A stretch of DNA of 64,000 nucleotides from Dasypus novemcinctus (taxonomy: Eukaryota > Chordata > Mammalia > Cingulata > Dasypodidae). Shown in pieces: positions 11,592 to 19,709 of the stretch. Both the position numbers and the translations under genes were made by a program. The DNA lies in contig NC_080690.1 of assembly GCF_030445035.2 (NCBI RefSeq), forward strand, positions 32,328,796 through 32,392,795. The letters are read 5' to 3'. The notes below the pieces were generated by a model. It saw only the letters and a program-made list of their open reading frames with translations, ran no database searches and had not been told where the DNA came from. Each line of letters starts with the position of its first letter. Position 1 is the stretch's first letter.

Positions 11592-12811
11592 ACACACTAC
11601 CTAGATAGCTCCTTCTTCCACATCCTCAGGAAACCCTTCAATCAAATTATTTGTTGAAGAAATAAGGGTTCCATCCTGATGGTGGAGATGGTGACTGGTG
11701 GGTTGGGGGAGTTACAGATTCATATGTATCTGAGGCTCTGACTCTAAACTCCCTTCTCTTGTCCCTTAGAGTCAGGAGATGTGCTGGAAACCCAAATAAG
11801 GCTCTCTTGGCCTAAGGGCTGCTTTTAGGAGGAACTCCTTTGCAGAGGTTGTAGAAAGCACAGTTGCTGAGTGACCCTTTTCTTTGGTCCCCTAGATGGT
11901 GAGCCCCTACCAGCCCTGGTACTGGAACAAGCAGGTTGCAGGCTTCTTTAAAGAATATGAGAAGATCTCATTCCTCACAGTCAAGGTAGGGCTGGGATTC
12001 TGCTCATCTCTTGACCAGTGCTTCCTTAGGATTTGTCCAGGGGAGGTGTCTTGAGATTCAGGCTGATCAGAGGTTAGGTCCTTCAGGGGGACAGAGAGAG
12101 AAGCTCTTCACCCTTCAACTGGGACTAAGGATGATCCAGGCTGAAAGAACCTGCGTCCTGGCTTGAGTTGTAGATTGGGGAACTAAGGAAAAAAACTGCT
12201 GTTGGAGACCTGACATCTTGAACAATATACATAAGAAAACTGAGGCTAGAGTCATAAAGAGCTTGAATTGGATTATCTGGCCCCATTTAACACCACCTTC
12301 TCTGAGAAGCCCCTCCAAAATTCTCAGTCCAGTTTTCTCCCCAGTGCTTCCAAGCCTGCCCTCCATCCAGGGCTCTGAAGATTAAAAATAAATAAGTATT
12401 TGTTGCTTTTTATTTTTTGCTATTCTGCTAAAACATATACACATGCACAAACACAACATGCTTCCCTATAACATTTTAACTCTAGAGCAGTGGTTTTAAA
12501 ACTCTAACAGCACACCAAGACCACTTGCCTGGAGGGCTGATTGCTGGGGCTCACCTGCAGAGTTACCAGTTGGGTAGGTCTTAGGTGGAGTCAAATAATT
12601 TGTATTTCTAACTACCTCCCAGTTGGTGTTGATTCTGCTGGTCAGGGGACCACACTTAGAAAATCAGTGGTCTAGAGAAATAGTCAAGATAATCAGTTAT
12701 TTGGCTTATCCCTCTTCCACATAGGGTTCAGGACACATGGTGCCCCAATATCGACCTGCTCAGGCTCTGAAGATGTTTGAGAGCTTCCTGAAAAACACTT
12801 CCTTCTTGTGA
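1921..12811 (+). CDS. cathepsin A-like serine carboxypeptidase, 5' partial, ten exons
   Basis: The ten exons join without a frameshift or stop into 400 residues after a split first codon. Order: oxyanion/substrate block NGGPGCSS, the [11 protein letters not shown] loop, the nucleophile motif GESYGG, the Cys-Cys..Cys..Cys cap region, then GDTDMACNF and GSGHMVP. This is the full Ser-Asp-His triad of peptidase family S10, which removes C-terminal residues at acid pH in lysosomes. Best family match is CTSA (protective protein): cysteines equivalent to all its disulfides and one glycosylation site (NAT after a Cys) are kept. It is about 15 residues shorter than human CTSA over the same span, mainly at the linker where CTSA is cleaved into two chains. 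Human CTSA is not next to CNOT1, so a paralogue is inferred. Signal peptide and N-terminus are outside the window. Confidence 0.93.
2033..3121 (+). other. CTSA-like intron with MIR
   Basis: Apart from a MIR near 2490-2680 I recognise nothing in this intron. Confidence 0.6.
2490..2680 (+). repeat. MIR SINE
   Basis: The core ACATGACCCTGGGCAAGT followed by CCTCAGTTTTCTCACCTG and GAAATGGGAATAAAAATC is the typical MIR core region. Confidence 0.8.
3122..3256 (+). CDS. CTSA-like exon b
   Basis: The acceptor is TTCTCCACAG and the donor GTGAGG; the exon is 45 codons, phase 0 at both ends. It encodes [19 protein letters not shown] and VGYSYS, one of the most conserved blocks of S10 peptidases. The ATG at its first position is an internal methionine, not a start, since the reading frame is open into the preceding exon. 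Confidence 0.94.
3745..3965 (+). repeat. MIR SINE
   Basis: TCAAATCCCAGCTCTCCCAT, CTGCCTCAATTTCCTCATCT and GTACCTACTACCTCATAGGG follow the MIR consensus order. The copy lies in the intron between exons b and c. Confidence 0.85.
4320..4720 (-). repeat. L2 LINE 3' fragment, antisense
   Basis: GTGCTCACTATGTGCCAGGT and later GACATTCCAGGTAGAGGGAT are the reverse of the L2 3' region. The copy is decayed and the borders are approximate. Confidence 0.6.
4910..5068 (+). CDS. CTSA-like exon c (nucleophile serine)
   Basis: The acceptor is CTCTCCATTCAG and the donor GTAAGT; 53 codons, phase 0. The catalytic Ser codon AGC is at 4997-4999 inside [10 protein letters not shown]. Human CTSA has Ala after the Tyr of this motif; here it is Gly, as is common in plant members. 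Confidence 0.95.
5160..5760 (-). repeat. L2 LINE 3' fragment, antisense
   Basis: TCTGTGCCAGGCACTGACCT, GCAGACAATAAACATGCCC and GGAAGCCATCGGAGGATTTT match the antisense L2 3' part in order. Confidence 0.65.
5895..6130 (+). repeat. MIR SINE, nearly complete
   Basis: It runs from AGTATAGCCAAATGGCTGAA through TGGGTTTGAATCCTGGCTTT to GGCTCAGAGCAGGGCCTGGC, in consensus order. It ends about 60 bp before the exon d acceptor. Confidence 0.9.
6188..6279 (+). CDS. CTSA-like exon d
   Basis: The acceptor is TCTGGTTTCAG and the donor GTAAGC at 6280. It encodes [20 protein letters not shown] and then [10 protein letters not shown], and ends two bases into a codon (GA) that the next exon completes as Asp. 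Reading on past the donor would give an early stop, which supports the splice. Confidence 0.93.
6499..6583 (+). CDS. CTSA-like exon e (cysteine-rich cap)
   Basis: The acceptor is TGCCCACAG and the donor GTGAGT; the first base completes the split Asp codon. It encodes [20 protein letters not shown] and ends DNCLNA. The four cysteines sit as in CTSA, where they form two disulfides in the cap domain. NNT is a possible N-glycosylation site. Confidence 0.93.
6763..7134 (-). repeat. DAS-like SINE, dimeric type, antisense
   Basis: Two tRNA-like units are seen in reverse, each with TTTAGGAGGCACC-like or CCAGGAGGCACC-like sequence followed by a B-box complement. The target CATGCAGTTTTT at about 6747 recurs as CATGCAATTTT at 7135. 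It sits in the intron between exons e and f, antisense to the gene. Confidence 0.8.
7585..7734 (+). CDS. CTSA-like exon f
   Basis: The acceptor is CTTCTCTGCAG and the donor GTAAGT; 50 codons, phase 0. It encodes [13 protein letters not shown], the block holding the next disulfide Cys, and ends in [15 protein letters not shown], the start of the linker that in CTSA contains the basic excision peptide. Confidence 0.93.
7984..8248 (+). repeat. DAS-like SINE, dimeric short type, sense
   Basis: Two tRNA-like heads (GGATGTAGCTCAAATGG and GGTGTAACTCAGAGTTTG) are separated by an A-rich linker, and it ends in repeated CAAAA. AAACCCTCTACA before it and AAACCTCTACA after it form the target duplication. 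Confidence 0.8.
8255..8720 (+). repeat. L2 LINE 3' end
   Basis: TCTCAGGGCCTTTGTTCTTT, an A-rich GAAAGCAGGAACTTTGCAT and the tail GAATGAATGATTGAATAAAT are typical of the L2 3' end. Confidence 0.75.
8735..8925 (-). repeat. MIR SINE, antisense
   Basis: ATCTCATTTAACCCTCACAA, TTTCACAGATGAAGGAAG and GGGAGTCTGGCTCCAAAG are the reverse complement of the MIR core. Confidence 0.8.
9547..9677 (+). CDS. CTSA-like exon g
   Basis: The acceptor is CTGTCTCCAG and the donor GTGAGC at 9678. It encodes the rest of the linker ([17 protein letters not shown]) and [18 protein letters not shown], ending after a Cys codon with two bases of a split codon. The Cys and the NAT sequon match the position of a disulfide and a glycan in CTSA. 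Confidence 0.92.
9770..9862 (+). repeat. L2 LINE 3' tail fragment
   Basis: GGTGCTTGGAACATGGTAGG followed by CACTCCATATTTATTGAAAG is the last part of L2. Confidence 0.6.
10027..10243 (+). repeat. DAS-like SINE, dimeric short type, sense
   Basis: Two tRNA-like heads (GTGCATGTGGCTCAAGCAG and AGCTGATGTGGCTCAGTGG) are joined by an A-rich linker, and the tail is repeated GAAAA. It ends 90 bp before the exon h acceptor. Confidence 0.8.
10333..10495 (+). CDS. CTSA-like exon h (catalytic aspartate)
   Basis: The start was fixed by reading frame: only the AG at 10331-10332 (tract CTTCTCCTTGAAG) joins exon g in frame, giving C-S-P-Q-V-T-S-Q-Y, which lines up residue for residue with CTSA. The AG seven bases further on would shift the frame. 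The exon encodes [13 protein letters not shown], with the presumed catalytic Asp codon at 10439-10441. The donor is GTGAGG. Confidence 0.9.
10496..11895 (+). other. CTSA-like intron with old repeats
   Basis: Possible L2 sequence lies near 11,060-11,440 (CACATCACAGCCAATGTGAC, GCTTCTTCCCAGAGCCCTC) and a CA microsatellite at 11,554-11,598. I recognise nothing else. Confidence 0.5.
11554..11598. repeat. (CA)n microsatellite
   Basis: About 22 CA units are interrupted once by a TA. The length suggests it may vary between individuals. Confidence 0.95.
11896..11985 (+). CDS. CTSA-like exon i
   Basis: The acceptor is TTTGGTCCCCTAG and the donor GTAGGG; 30 codons, phase 0. It encodes [20 protein letters not shown] and FLTVK, which aligns with the QIAGFVKEF..AFLTIK segment before the catalytic His of CTSA. 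Confidence 0.93.
12488..12669. mobile_element. MER5A-like hAT DNA transposon remnant
   Basis: It begins CAGTGGTTTTAAAACTCTAA, holds TTGCCTGGAGGGCTGATTGC, and ends in AAAATCAGTGG, the reverse of its start. CTCTAGAG on the left and GTCTAGAG on the right give an 8-bp target duplication with one change, as expected for hAT elements. It lies just before the last CTSA-like exon. Confidence 0.85.
12725..12811 (+). CDS. CTSA-like last coding exon (catalytic histidine)
   Basis: The acceptor is TTCCACATAG. It encodes [20 protein letters not shown], with the catalytic His codon CAC at 12734-12736, then FLKNTSFL and a TGA stop at 12809-12811. NTS near the end is a possible N-glycosylation site. A GTAGGG after CCACAG at about 12,828 could be a donor inside the 3' UTR. 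Confidence 0.94.
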   Translation, partial: GSGHMVPQYRPAQALKMFESFLKNTSFL

Positions 12812-13465
12812 ATTTCTTCAGCCACAGGTAGGGCTTCCCAGAAGGCAGGAGTTTCCTAACTCCCACCCCATCTGCTTCTCTTGGGTGTATCCCCTTTCCC
12901 CAAACCCCTTCCCTCCTCTCCAGATGCTCTAAGCTTCTGTCACCAATGTGGTGGAATCTGGGCGGTGGTGAGAAGGAAGAAAAAAAGTCTGTGTAAGGAG
13001 ATGGACTGGACAGTAACAGGTTCCTGGAAGTCTCCAGGAGCTGCAGATTTTCCATTTAGGGTTTTGCCCCCAACTTGCTATGTGAACTCGATGGCATTAC
13101 TAAGCTCTTTTGAGTCTTTGTTCTCTCTGCAAAATGGTAGGACAATATTCCAGGCTTCTTTCCTGGCTCCCAGAGGTGATGGGAGGGGTCAAATTATGGA
13201 CAGTGTTTTGGGAAGAATGAATTTTAATACAAATTGCACTTTCAGAGGCTTTCTCACATTATGGAAGCTTTGAAAACCACTTCCCCACACCTCTACCACT
13301 CTCCCCTTTTTAAAAAAACAGATTTGCCAATTGGCTGCATCGAGATGGCGGGATTGGACATTCTATATGCTCTACAGCCTACTAAGAAGAAATATTTCCC
13401 TGGATTCAGCAGTTATAGAACATCTACCATGTACCAAGCATCCTGGCTGGGTCAGATTACTAAAT

Positions 13466-13471
13466 ATTAAA
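13466..13471 (+). terminator. candidate polyadenylation signal ATTAAA
   Basis: It is an ATTAAA about 655 bp past the stop, with T-rich sequence from about 13,500. No AATAAA is evident nearer the stop. The assignment is weak without transcript data. Confidence 0.25.
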
Positions 13472-14081
13472 CACTCCAAAATACAAGCAAATTTGTCAAA
13501 ATGCTTTCTTCTTTATTTGAATCTGGGGCTTGTCCTGTTCTTTCTTTCTCCATCACTTACTACTCCAAAACATACCAACTGCCTCAGGGCTACAAAGACA
13601 AATATGAGCATATCCCTGCCCTCAGGGCAATAATGGAGGCTAATTAGACTTAGATTTTGGAACTGGAATGAGCCTCAATACAAATTCTCCAAAATTTTGC
13701 TCCAAACATGTGATTATTATTTTCTCTATGGACTCCAAATTTTGGAAGACTTTTTGCCTGCCAGATATGATGACATGATGAACTTATTAAATGGTAGCTG
13801 CTATAGCTTTTGGGGGGGCAGGAGGAAGGGGAAGGATGTTTGATTTTGTTATGCTTTATTGAAATACCGAAAGTTGTTCACAGAACCACAATAGTCCTTT
13901 CGAGGTCCACTGAGAATTCAGAGATCCCTGATTGTGAAAAGTCCTTTTCAGACCAGTGGGGTTGATTATTCAGCCCACCATCTTTGGATGCAGGGAGAGG
14001 GTATTATTTTAAACTATATTCCTTGGAAGAGTTCTGGTAAAAGGGTACTTCTCCTGGATCATCTTCCAGCATGGAGTTTTG

Positions 14082-14693
14082 TTTTTTTAAAAAATTTATT
14101 TATCTCCCCCCCCCCGCCCCCACCCTAGTTGTCTATTCTCTGTGTCTATTTGTTGCATCTTCTTTGTCTGCTTCTGTTGTCAGCCGCACGGGAATTTGTG
14201 TTTCTTTTTTTAAAATTTTTATTTATTTTTATTTTTTTGTCTTTATTTTTTAAAATATTACATTAAAAAAAATGAGGTCCCCATATACCCCCCACCCCCT
14301 CACCCCACTCCTCCCCCCACAGCAACAATCTCCTCCATCGTCATGAGACATTCATTGCATTTGGTGAATTCATCTCTGAGCAGCGCTGCACATCATGGTC
14401 AATGGTCTCTCTGTTTCTTTTGGTTGCATCATCTTGCTGTGTCAGCTCTCCGTGTGTGAGGCACCATTCCTGGGCAGGCTGCACTTTCTTTCTCATTGGG
14501 CGGCTCTCCTTACTGGGCGCACTCCTTGCGCCGGGGAGGGGGGAGGGGTACCCCTGCATGGGGTGGCACTCCTTGCGCGCATCAGCACTGCACATGGGCC
14601 AGCTCCACACGGGTCAAGGAGGCCCGGGGTTTGAACCGCGGACCTCCCATGTGATAGACGGACACCCTAACCACTGGGCCAAGTGCGCTGCTC
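14082..14693 (-). repeat. DAS-like SINE, long type, split by an L1
   Basis: The left part (14,082-14,208) and the right part (14,412-14,693) are the two halves of one long-type antisense SINE. They become continuous when the L1 piece between them is removed. An imperfect copy of the target (AGCATGGAGTTTT / CAACATGGGGATTTT) flanks the whole. Confidence 0.8.
14209..14411 (-). mobile_element. 5'-truncated L1 3' end inserted in a SINE
   Basis: A poly-T-rich start is followed by ATGAGGTCCCCATATACCCC and CAGCAACAATCTCCTCCATC, the same sequence as the insertion at 46,681-46,969. TGTTTCTTTT at 14,199-14,208 and again at 14,412-14,421 is the target duplication. The L1 is therefore younger than the SINE it split. 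Confidence 0.8.
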
Positions 14694-15037
14694 AACATGG
14701 GGATTTTGACCTATTTATTCTATAGGTAACAGACAGCCTTGAATTGCTGGCTAATACTGCTTGGTCTGTCTTTTTCTCTTCCAAAGAGAAATTATAAACA
14801 TCTTAAAGGCAGAGGCTCCTTTTTCTCAAACTTCTAAGACTCTATACATGGAAGAGACTGAAATGTATGATTGATTTATAACCTAGAGAGGGAGATGCAG
14901 AGTGACAAAAGAGGAGTTTGAAGGACAATCTTCAACCTATTCTCTCCCTTACTCCCCAGTGGTGCCACCTCTGGTTCAGGATATGTCATGAGTTTACCTC
15001 TGTCATGATGGCAGAGTGTTACAGATGTTAAGTGTGA

Positions 15038-15320
15038 CAAAGCAGATGTGGTTCAAGTGACTGAGTTCCCGCCTACAACATGGGAGTCCCTGGTTTGGTT
15101 CCTGGTGCCTCCTAAAGAAGACAGTGAGCTAGCACAACGGGCAGGAGTGGCAAGCTGACACAACAAGATGATGCAACAAGAGACTCAATAAAGCAGGGAA
15201 CGGAGGTGGCTCAAGCAATTAGGCACCTGGAAGATGAACAGACACAGCAAGTGCAAACAACGGGGGTGGGGTGGGGTGGGGGAAGAAATCAATAAAAATA
15301 AATAAATCTTAAAAAAAAAA
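15038..15320 (+). repeat. DAS-like SINE, dimeric type, sense
   Basis: The head is AAAGCAGATGTGGTTCAAGT, a second head follows at about 15,196 (GGGAACGGAGGTGGCTCAAG), and it ends in AAATCTTAAAA. AGATGTTA on both sides is the target duplication. Confidence 0.8.
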
Positions 15321-15997
15321 AGATGTTAGTTGTGAGTTGGGGGCTGAGATAGTACCCAGAGAAGTGTCTGTAATACAAATGACAACCATCTGCCAAGGCA
15401 GGAGCACCCAGGTTGGAAAGATGACAGACCCCTCCCATGGGTGGGTGGTCCAGGCTTCTGGCAATCACTTCTTATATCAGGTTTGCAGTAAGGGAGGACA
15501 CAGATATATTGAAGCAGAGTTGCAGACCCTGTCTGGAACTAAATTTTGTCACGAGTAGTTTCAGGTCTGCCCATCTCTCCAGAGCCCAGGAACATTTCAC
15601 AGAACTGCTAACCTTTTTGCAATTATCCATTTTCAAATAACCTTAAACTAACCATGAGCCACAGGAGCTGCTGTGTGGCCTTCCCCTTTTCCTCCCTATC
15701 TCTTTCCTTGTTCTCTCATGAAAAGAGGCAGAAAGAAATAAACTTAAAAAAAAAAAAGCCAGAGCTTCCAACATAGACTTGAGACCAAATTGCCTGTTAT
15801 GGCGTGAATCTAAGAATTCAAATGTAAACTCATCCGGCAAATATCAGCCACATAGCAGTATTTTCAGAATCTTATGATACTCTGTCAGACTGTGCACCTA
15901 ATTTTTTGGTTTGGAAAATATATGGTCATCAATGGGCCACTGAAAATTACAGTTGTGACCGTATAATCAGGAGGGGTTTCTAATCAGAACTACTTAG

Positions 15998-16462
15998 AGG
16001 ACTGTGTTAGGGTTCTCCAGGGAAACAGAACCAACAGGATATATATACACACACATATATATACATACATACATATATATATATATAAAATGAGAATTAT
16101 TAGAGAACTTGGCTCATATAACTGTGGGGATTGGCAAGTCTAAATTCCATACAGCAGGCTGCAAGATAGGAGGTCCAATGAAGGTTTCCATGAGTTCCCG
16201 AAGAGAAGCTGGCTGGATGAAGTAGAGATAGAAATTCTCTCTGACTCTCTGACTGCTGAAATCATTAGTTAAAGGCCTTCAACTAATTGGATGGGACTTC
16301 TTAATTGACTTAATTGACAGTCTTCTTAATTGACTGTAGATGTAATCAGCCTAAGGATTTAAATCCACACATACCCTCACAGTATCAATCTAGGCTTGCT
16401 TGCCCAACCAATGAGACACCATAACCTAGCCAAGTTGATACATGAACTTAACCATTGCAAGT
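15998..16462. repeat. old mammalian interspersed repeat with AT-rich microsatellite
   Basis: It begins GTTAGGGTTCTCCAGGGAAA and ends near AGCCAAGTTGATACATGAAC. I recognise the pattern as a widespread mammalian repeat but do not assign its family. A TA/CA simple repeat is embedded at about 16,039-16,087. Confidence 0.6.
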
Positions 16463-16469
16463 ATAGCGG

Positions 16470-16665
16470 CCAAGATGTGGCTGAGCTTGGGTTCCAACCC
16501 TGTTCTGCCTTTGACTAGGTATTTGACTTTGGGCAAGTGGCTCAATCTCTTTAAGTCTCAATTTATCATCCATAAAATAGGGTAACACAATTCCCACTTC
16601 ACAGGGTAATGAGGCTTGGATGAAATAAAGCTTGTAAAGTATTTAGTATGTGGCCAGAGGATAAT
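16470..16665 (+). repeat. MIR SINE
   Basis: GGTATTTGACTTTGGGCAAG, CAATCTCTTTAAGTCTCAAT and ATCCATAAAATAGGGTAACA are in MIR order. Confidence 0.8.
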
Positions 16666-18094
16666 AATACTTTCAACTCTAAAAACAATAGGTGTGCTTT
16701 TAGAATGTTGGCTGAGTTAAAAAAAAAACAAAAACAAGGAAGAAAACAAAACAAAACAAAACATTCACACATGAATTTCAGGTCCCGGGCAATGGGCAAT
16801 GAGACTTTGGCTTCCTAGGTGTCCACAGCTCATGATTTGGGAGCCACTCAATGCTTGTCTAATATTCTCAACAATAAAGAGGCCCAGGGGAAGTGTTTCC
16901 CAAGGTTATACAGCAAGTCAGTGCCATAGTCAAGTAGAGAGAGGACTTGGGTTTCTGAATTTTGCAGTGGGCTTTTTGCAGTATGCCCCCATGGTCTCCC
17001 TCCTCCTCAGATCAAGCCCACCAAAGGCCAGCCAAAGCCTGGATGCTCAGGGGGTCAGAATGTTGGTAGCTAGGTTGTGGTGATGGGCTGGAAGGAGACC
17101 AGAATTTAGGGTTAGGCTGTCAACAGGCTGCTTTGGACAGGATAGGAATCTTTAGGTAGTCATTGTTTGAACTCCTGTAAGATACAGTTACTGCATCATC
17201 TGAAAAAAAAAAGTGACTACTAATAGGAACAGGACATAATAGGAACAGCGGTAAATGTATTTCTGTTTAACACTTTTCCAAGCAACTCCAAACATTTCAT
17301 ATCATAGTTTGCACAGATCTCAAAGCAAGTCTTTGCTTCTAGGTATTTTTGTTGTCTCTACCCCTAACCCAATTAAATCAGGTGTTTCCCAGTACTTACA
17401 ATTCCTTTCCATGCTATTTTGGGAAATACTGAAAGATTTCTTAAAGTTCTTCCAGGGCCTTGCATGCATAGTTAATTGGAGAGTGAAGGACTAGGAGGAG
17501 AAGGTGGGGTGAGGAAGATGCCAGGGCAGTAATTAACAGCTGGCTGAAATATGTTGTTTCTGAATACTTTTGAACCTCAGGTCACATAATTGCTGAGTTA
17601 TACCGTGATTCAGGGAATCATTTGTGAAGGTCTCTAGTAAAATAGTTTGCCTGGGCATGATTTCCAAGTCTGCCTTTCAGTAAACTGAGGTGTATCAGGT
17701 GATCTTTACTATACCTTTCCATTCATAAACATTCTGAGGCTTCCTGCTTTCTAGTGAGGATAGAAGTCATCCATAATTCTTGACATATAATTGATGGGCT
17801 TTAATCTCCAGCCTATGGTGTAAATTCTGTAGGTACTATGGCTGAGTTCACAGTGCACCTGTGGAGGATTAAACCCTAAGAGTGGCTTTGGTGCAGCTCT
17901 GGGGGAGGGGCTGGCAGTGGCTCAAGGGCCTGGACAGCCAAAATTTAAAGGAGCAAATCATTTCCTGTCAAAGACAGGCTGAAGTGGGGAAAAGCAACTC
18001 AGTTTTATCTCAACTTATCTTTATTTCGTCTACTTAGGTTGGAGACCTGACCTCTGAGTCTCAATTTCTATCTCTTTTGAAATTATTTTAAATC

Positions 18095-18670
18095 ACACAA
18101 ACAAAACATGAATACATTTTCTTTGTAAAAAGTTTAAATACATACATAAAGGATATGTATGTATTTTTTTACCCTTCCTCATTATCCCAGGGATAACATT
18201 GTTACCAATTTGGGTGGTGTAGTTTTCCAAACGTTTTAATACGTTCAGTTCTAGGTAAATACAGGGATATAGTTATTTTCTTCCACACAAATAGTAACAT
18301 ACTGATTTTACTACCCTTTTCCCCCATTCTGAACTTAAACATTTTAAAAATAATAAAATCGTGGAGATCATTCCATATCAGTACATATGAACTTACCTTT
18401 CTTTCTAACAACTTCATTGTATTCCATTACAAGACAGTACCACACATTTATTTAGCAGTTCTCCATTATTTCCATCTTTTGCTCTTTAAAAGCAGTGCTT
18501 CAGTGAATCACCTTTGTGCACATTAATACATCTGTGGAATAAACCTCTAGACATTGAGTTAATTACTGGGTCAGTGGATCTGTGCATTTTCAGTTTTGAT
18601 AAATTCAGCCAAAATACCATCTGTAGAGATTTTGTTAATTTTCACTACCAGAAGCAAAAGATGTATCTAT
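18095..18670 (-). mobile_element. old L1 3' fragment, antisense
   Basis: CATTGTATTCCATTACAAGA, a TGGAATAAACCTCTAGACAT block and ACTGGGTCAGTGGATCTGTG match the antisense ORF2 end of old mammalian L1s. It stops about 160 bp before the first promoter motif of the next gene. Confidence 0.65.
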
Positions 18671-18830
18671 CTGCCTTTTTCTCCCCAGAGAAAGGACAGA
18701 GGTAGTCTTTCGGATACCGGTTCTAGGGCTTAAGCCAGGAAGAGAACCTGGGCTTCCTACCTCTCCATAAAGCTCCCTAAAACTAGGTCCTTTGACGAAA
18801 GTGAGGCAACTTAGGTGGAGGTCCTGGGAG

Positions 18831-18850
18831 ACTACACTACCAAGCATGCA
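18831..18850 (+). promoter_or_regulatory. ZNF143-type motif 1
   Basis: ACTACACTACCAAGCATGCA follows the long ZNF143/SBS pattern ACTACA-N-N-CCCA-G-AATGCA with a few changes. Confidence 0.55.
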
Positions 18851-18923
18851 CTGCTTCTTCCAGGGCGCTGCCAGTGACGGATGAAGACGTGTTAGATTTG
18901 CGTCTGGAATTGGGGCTAGGGGG

Positions 18924-18943
18924 ACTACATATCCCAGGATGCA
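18924..18943 (+). promoter_or_regulatory. ZNF143-type motif 2
   Basis: ACTACATATCCCAGGATGCA is a near-consensus ZNF143/SBS motif, the kind found in CpG-island promoters. It lies 93 bp after motif 1 in the same orientation and about 670 bp before the presumed CNOT1 start site. Confidence 0.7.
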
Positions 18944-19213
18944 AAGCACCACCACACTAGACCTAATCTAGCTTGTTTCCTGGTAGTGGTCGGTCCTCAC
19001 TTTACTCCACTCTAAGGAAAGGGGCGGGATGGGAGGGGAATGTTTAGGCTTGAAAGCCCTGTACGTAGTCTTCCAGACCGTGACGTTAAGAAAGAGGAAA
19101 GGAAGTGGGGGAACGCTGTTTCACTCTGAATCCCAAATTGTTACCGCGCAGAGTGGCGAGCGTCTGTGGGCTACCTTCAGTTTACTGTTTCTCAAAAGCA
19201 ATGCGAAGCTCCC

Positions 19214-19509
19214 ATTGGCCGAAGACCTCGAGGGCAGGTGGGAAGTCTGTGGAGCCCTGAATCGAAGTTACTTGCCTTTTCTCATTGGTCTTTGCCTCGA
19301 GCGCAGGCGCTAAGAGCTCCGACTCGAGTCCCTAGGGGCTGGTGAGCGGCAATTGGTCAAAGCCCGCGAAGTAGGAGTCCGGATTGGTAGTTGCTAGTAG
19401 GAGCCTGGTTTCTTCCTTGACTTCTGCAAGCGATGGTGCTTGATTGGTTTAAATCCGCGGGCACCTGTCGGTGATTGGGCGGGCGCCACGGGCGGGGTAC
19501 GGTCATTGG
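19214..19509 (-). promoter_or_regulatory. array of seven inverted CCAAT boxes (NF-Y type)
   Basis: ATTGG begins at 19,214, 19,284, 19,352, 19,383, 19,443, 19,474 and 19,505. The gaps are 70, 68, 31, 60, 31 and 31 bp. NF-Y binds CCAAT and is known to prefer pairs about three helical turns apart. The array ends about 95 bp before the likely start site of CNOT1, and GC boxes (GGGCGGG) lie among the last sites. Confidence 0.75.
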
Positions 19510-19599
19510 CTGATGCTGAGGCCATCCCTCCTCGGGCGGGCAGCGAATGATGAAGTGAGAACGGGGAGGGGAAAGGCCGCGACGTGAGCGCGCGACCTC

Positions 19600-19709
19600 C
19601 GGCGCCATTTTGTAGAGAAACAAGCGGAGTTAACCGAAGCGGGGTCGAGGAAAGCCGGAGTGGGGGACCCAGGAGTTTCCTGTGTCCAGCGCCGCCGGAG
19701 CCGCCTGAG
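19600..19709 (+). other. CNOT1 exon 1 (5' UTR, start approximate)
   Basis: A GC-rich stretch ends in CCGCCTGAG and a donor GTGAGG at 19,710. It contains no ATG in its body, so it is read as the non-coding first exon that joins exon 2 at 51.5 kb. The transcript start is inferred from the YY1-type motif and cannot be placed to the base. Confidence 0.7.
19601..19611 (-). promoter_or_regulatory. YY1-type motif at the CNOT1 start
   Basis: GGCGCCATTTT is the reverse of AAAATGGCGCC, close to the YY1 core AAnATGGCG that often sits just inside the transcript start of TATA-less genes. Confidence 0.55.

Larger units (their letters stand above)
12812..18825. other. 3' UTR of CTSA-like gene and intergenic spacer
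   Basis: The 3' end of the upstream gene is not certain; an ATTAAA at 13,466-13,471 is one candidate polyadenylation signal. The spacer holds a SINE with nested L1 (14,082-14,693), a SINE (15,038-15,320), two old repeats (15,998-16,665) and an L1 fragment next to the CNOT1 promoter. No further gene is supported. Confidence 0.55.

Noticed and set aside
12380-12400. AATAAA at about 12,387 as the end of the CTSA-like gene
   Set aside because: It lies in the intron before the last coding exon, which is intact and in frame.
1921-12811. Calling the carboxypeptidase gene CTSA
   Set aside because: The neighbour is CNOT1 and the maturation linker differs. Without the N-terminus and a tree, the symbol is not safe.
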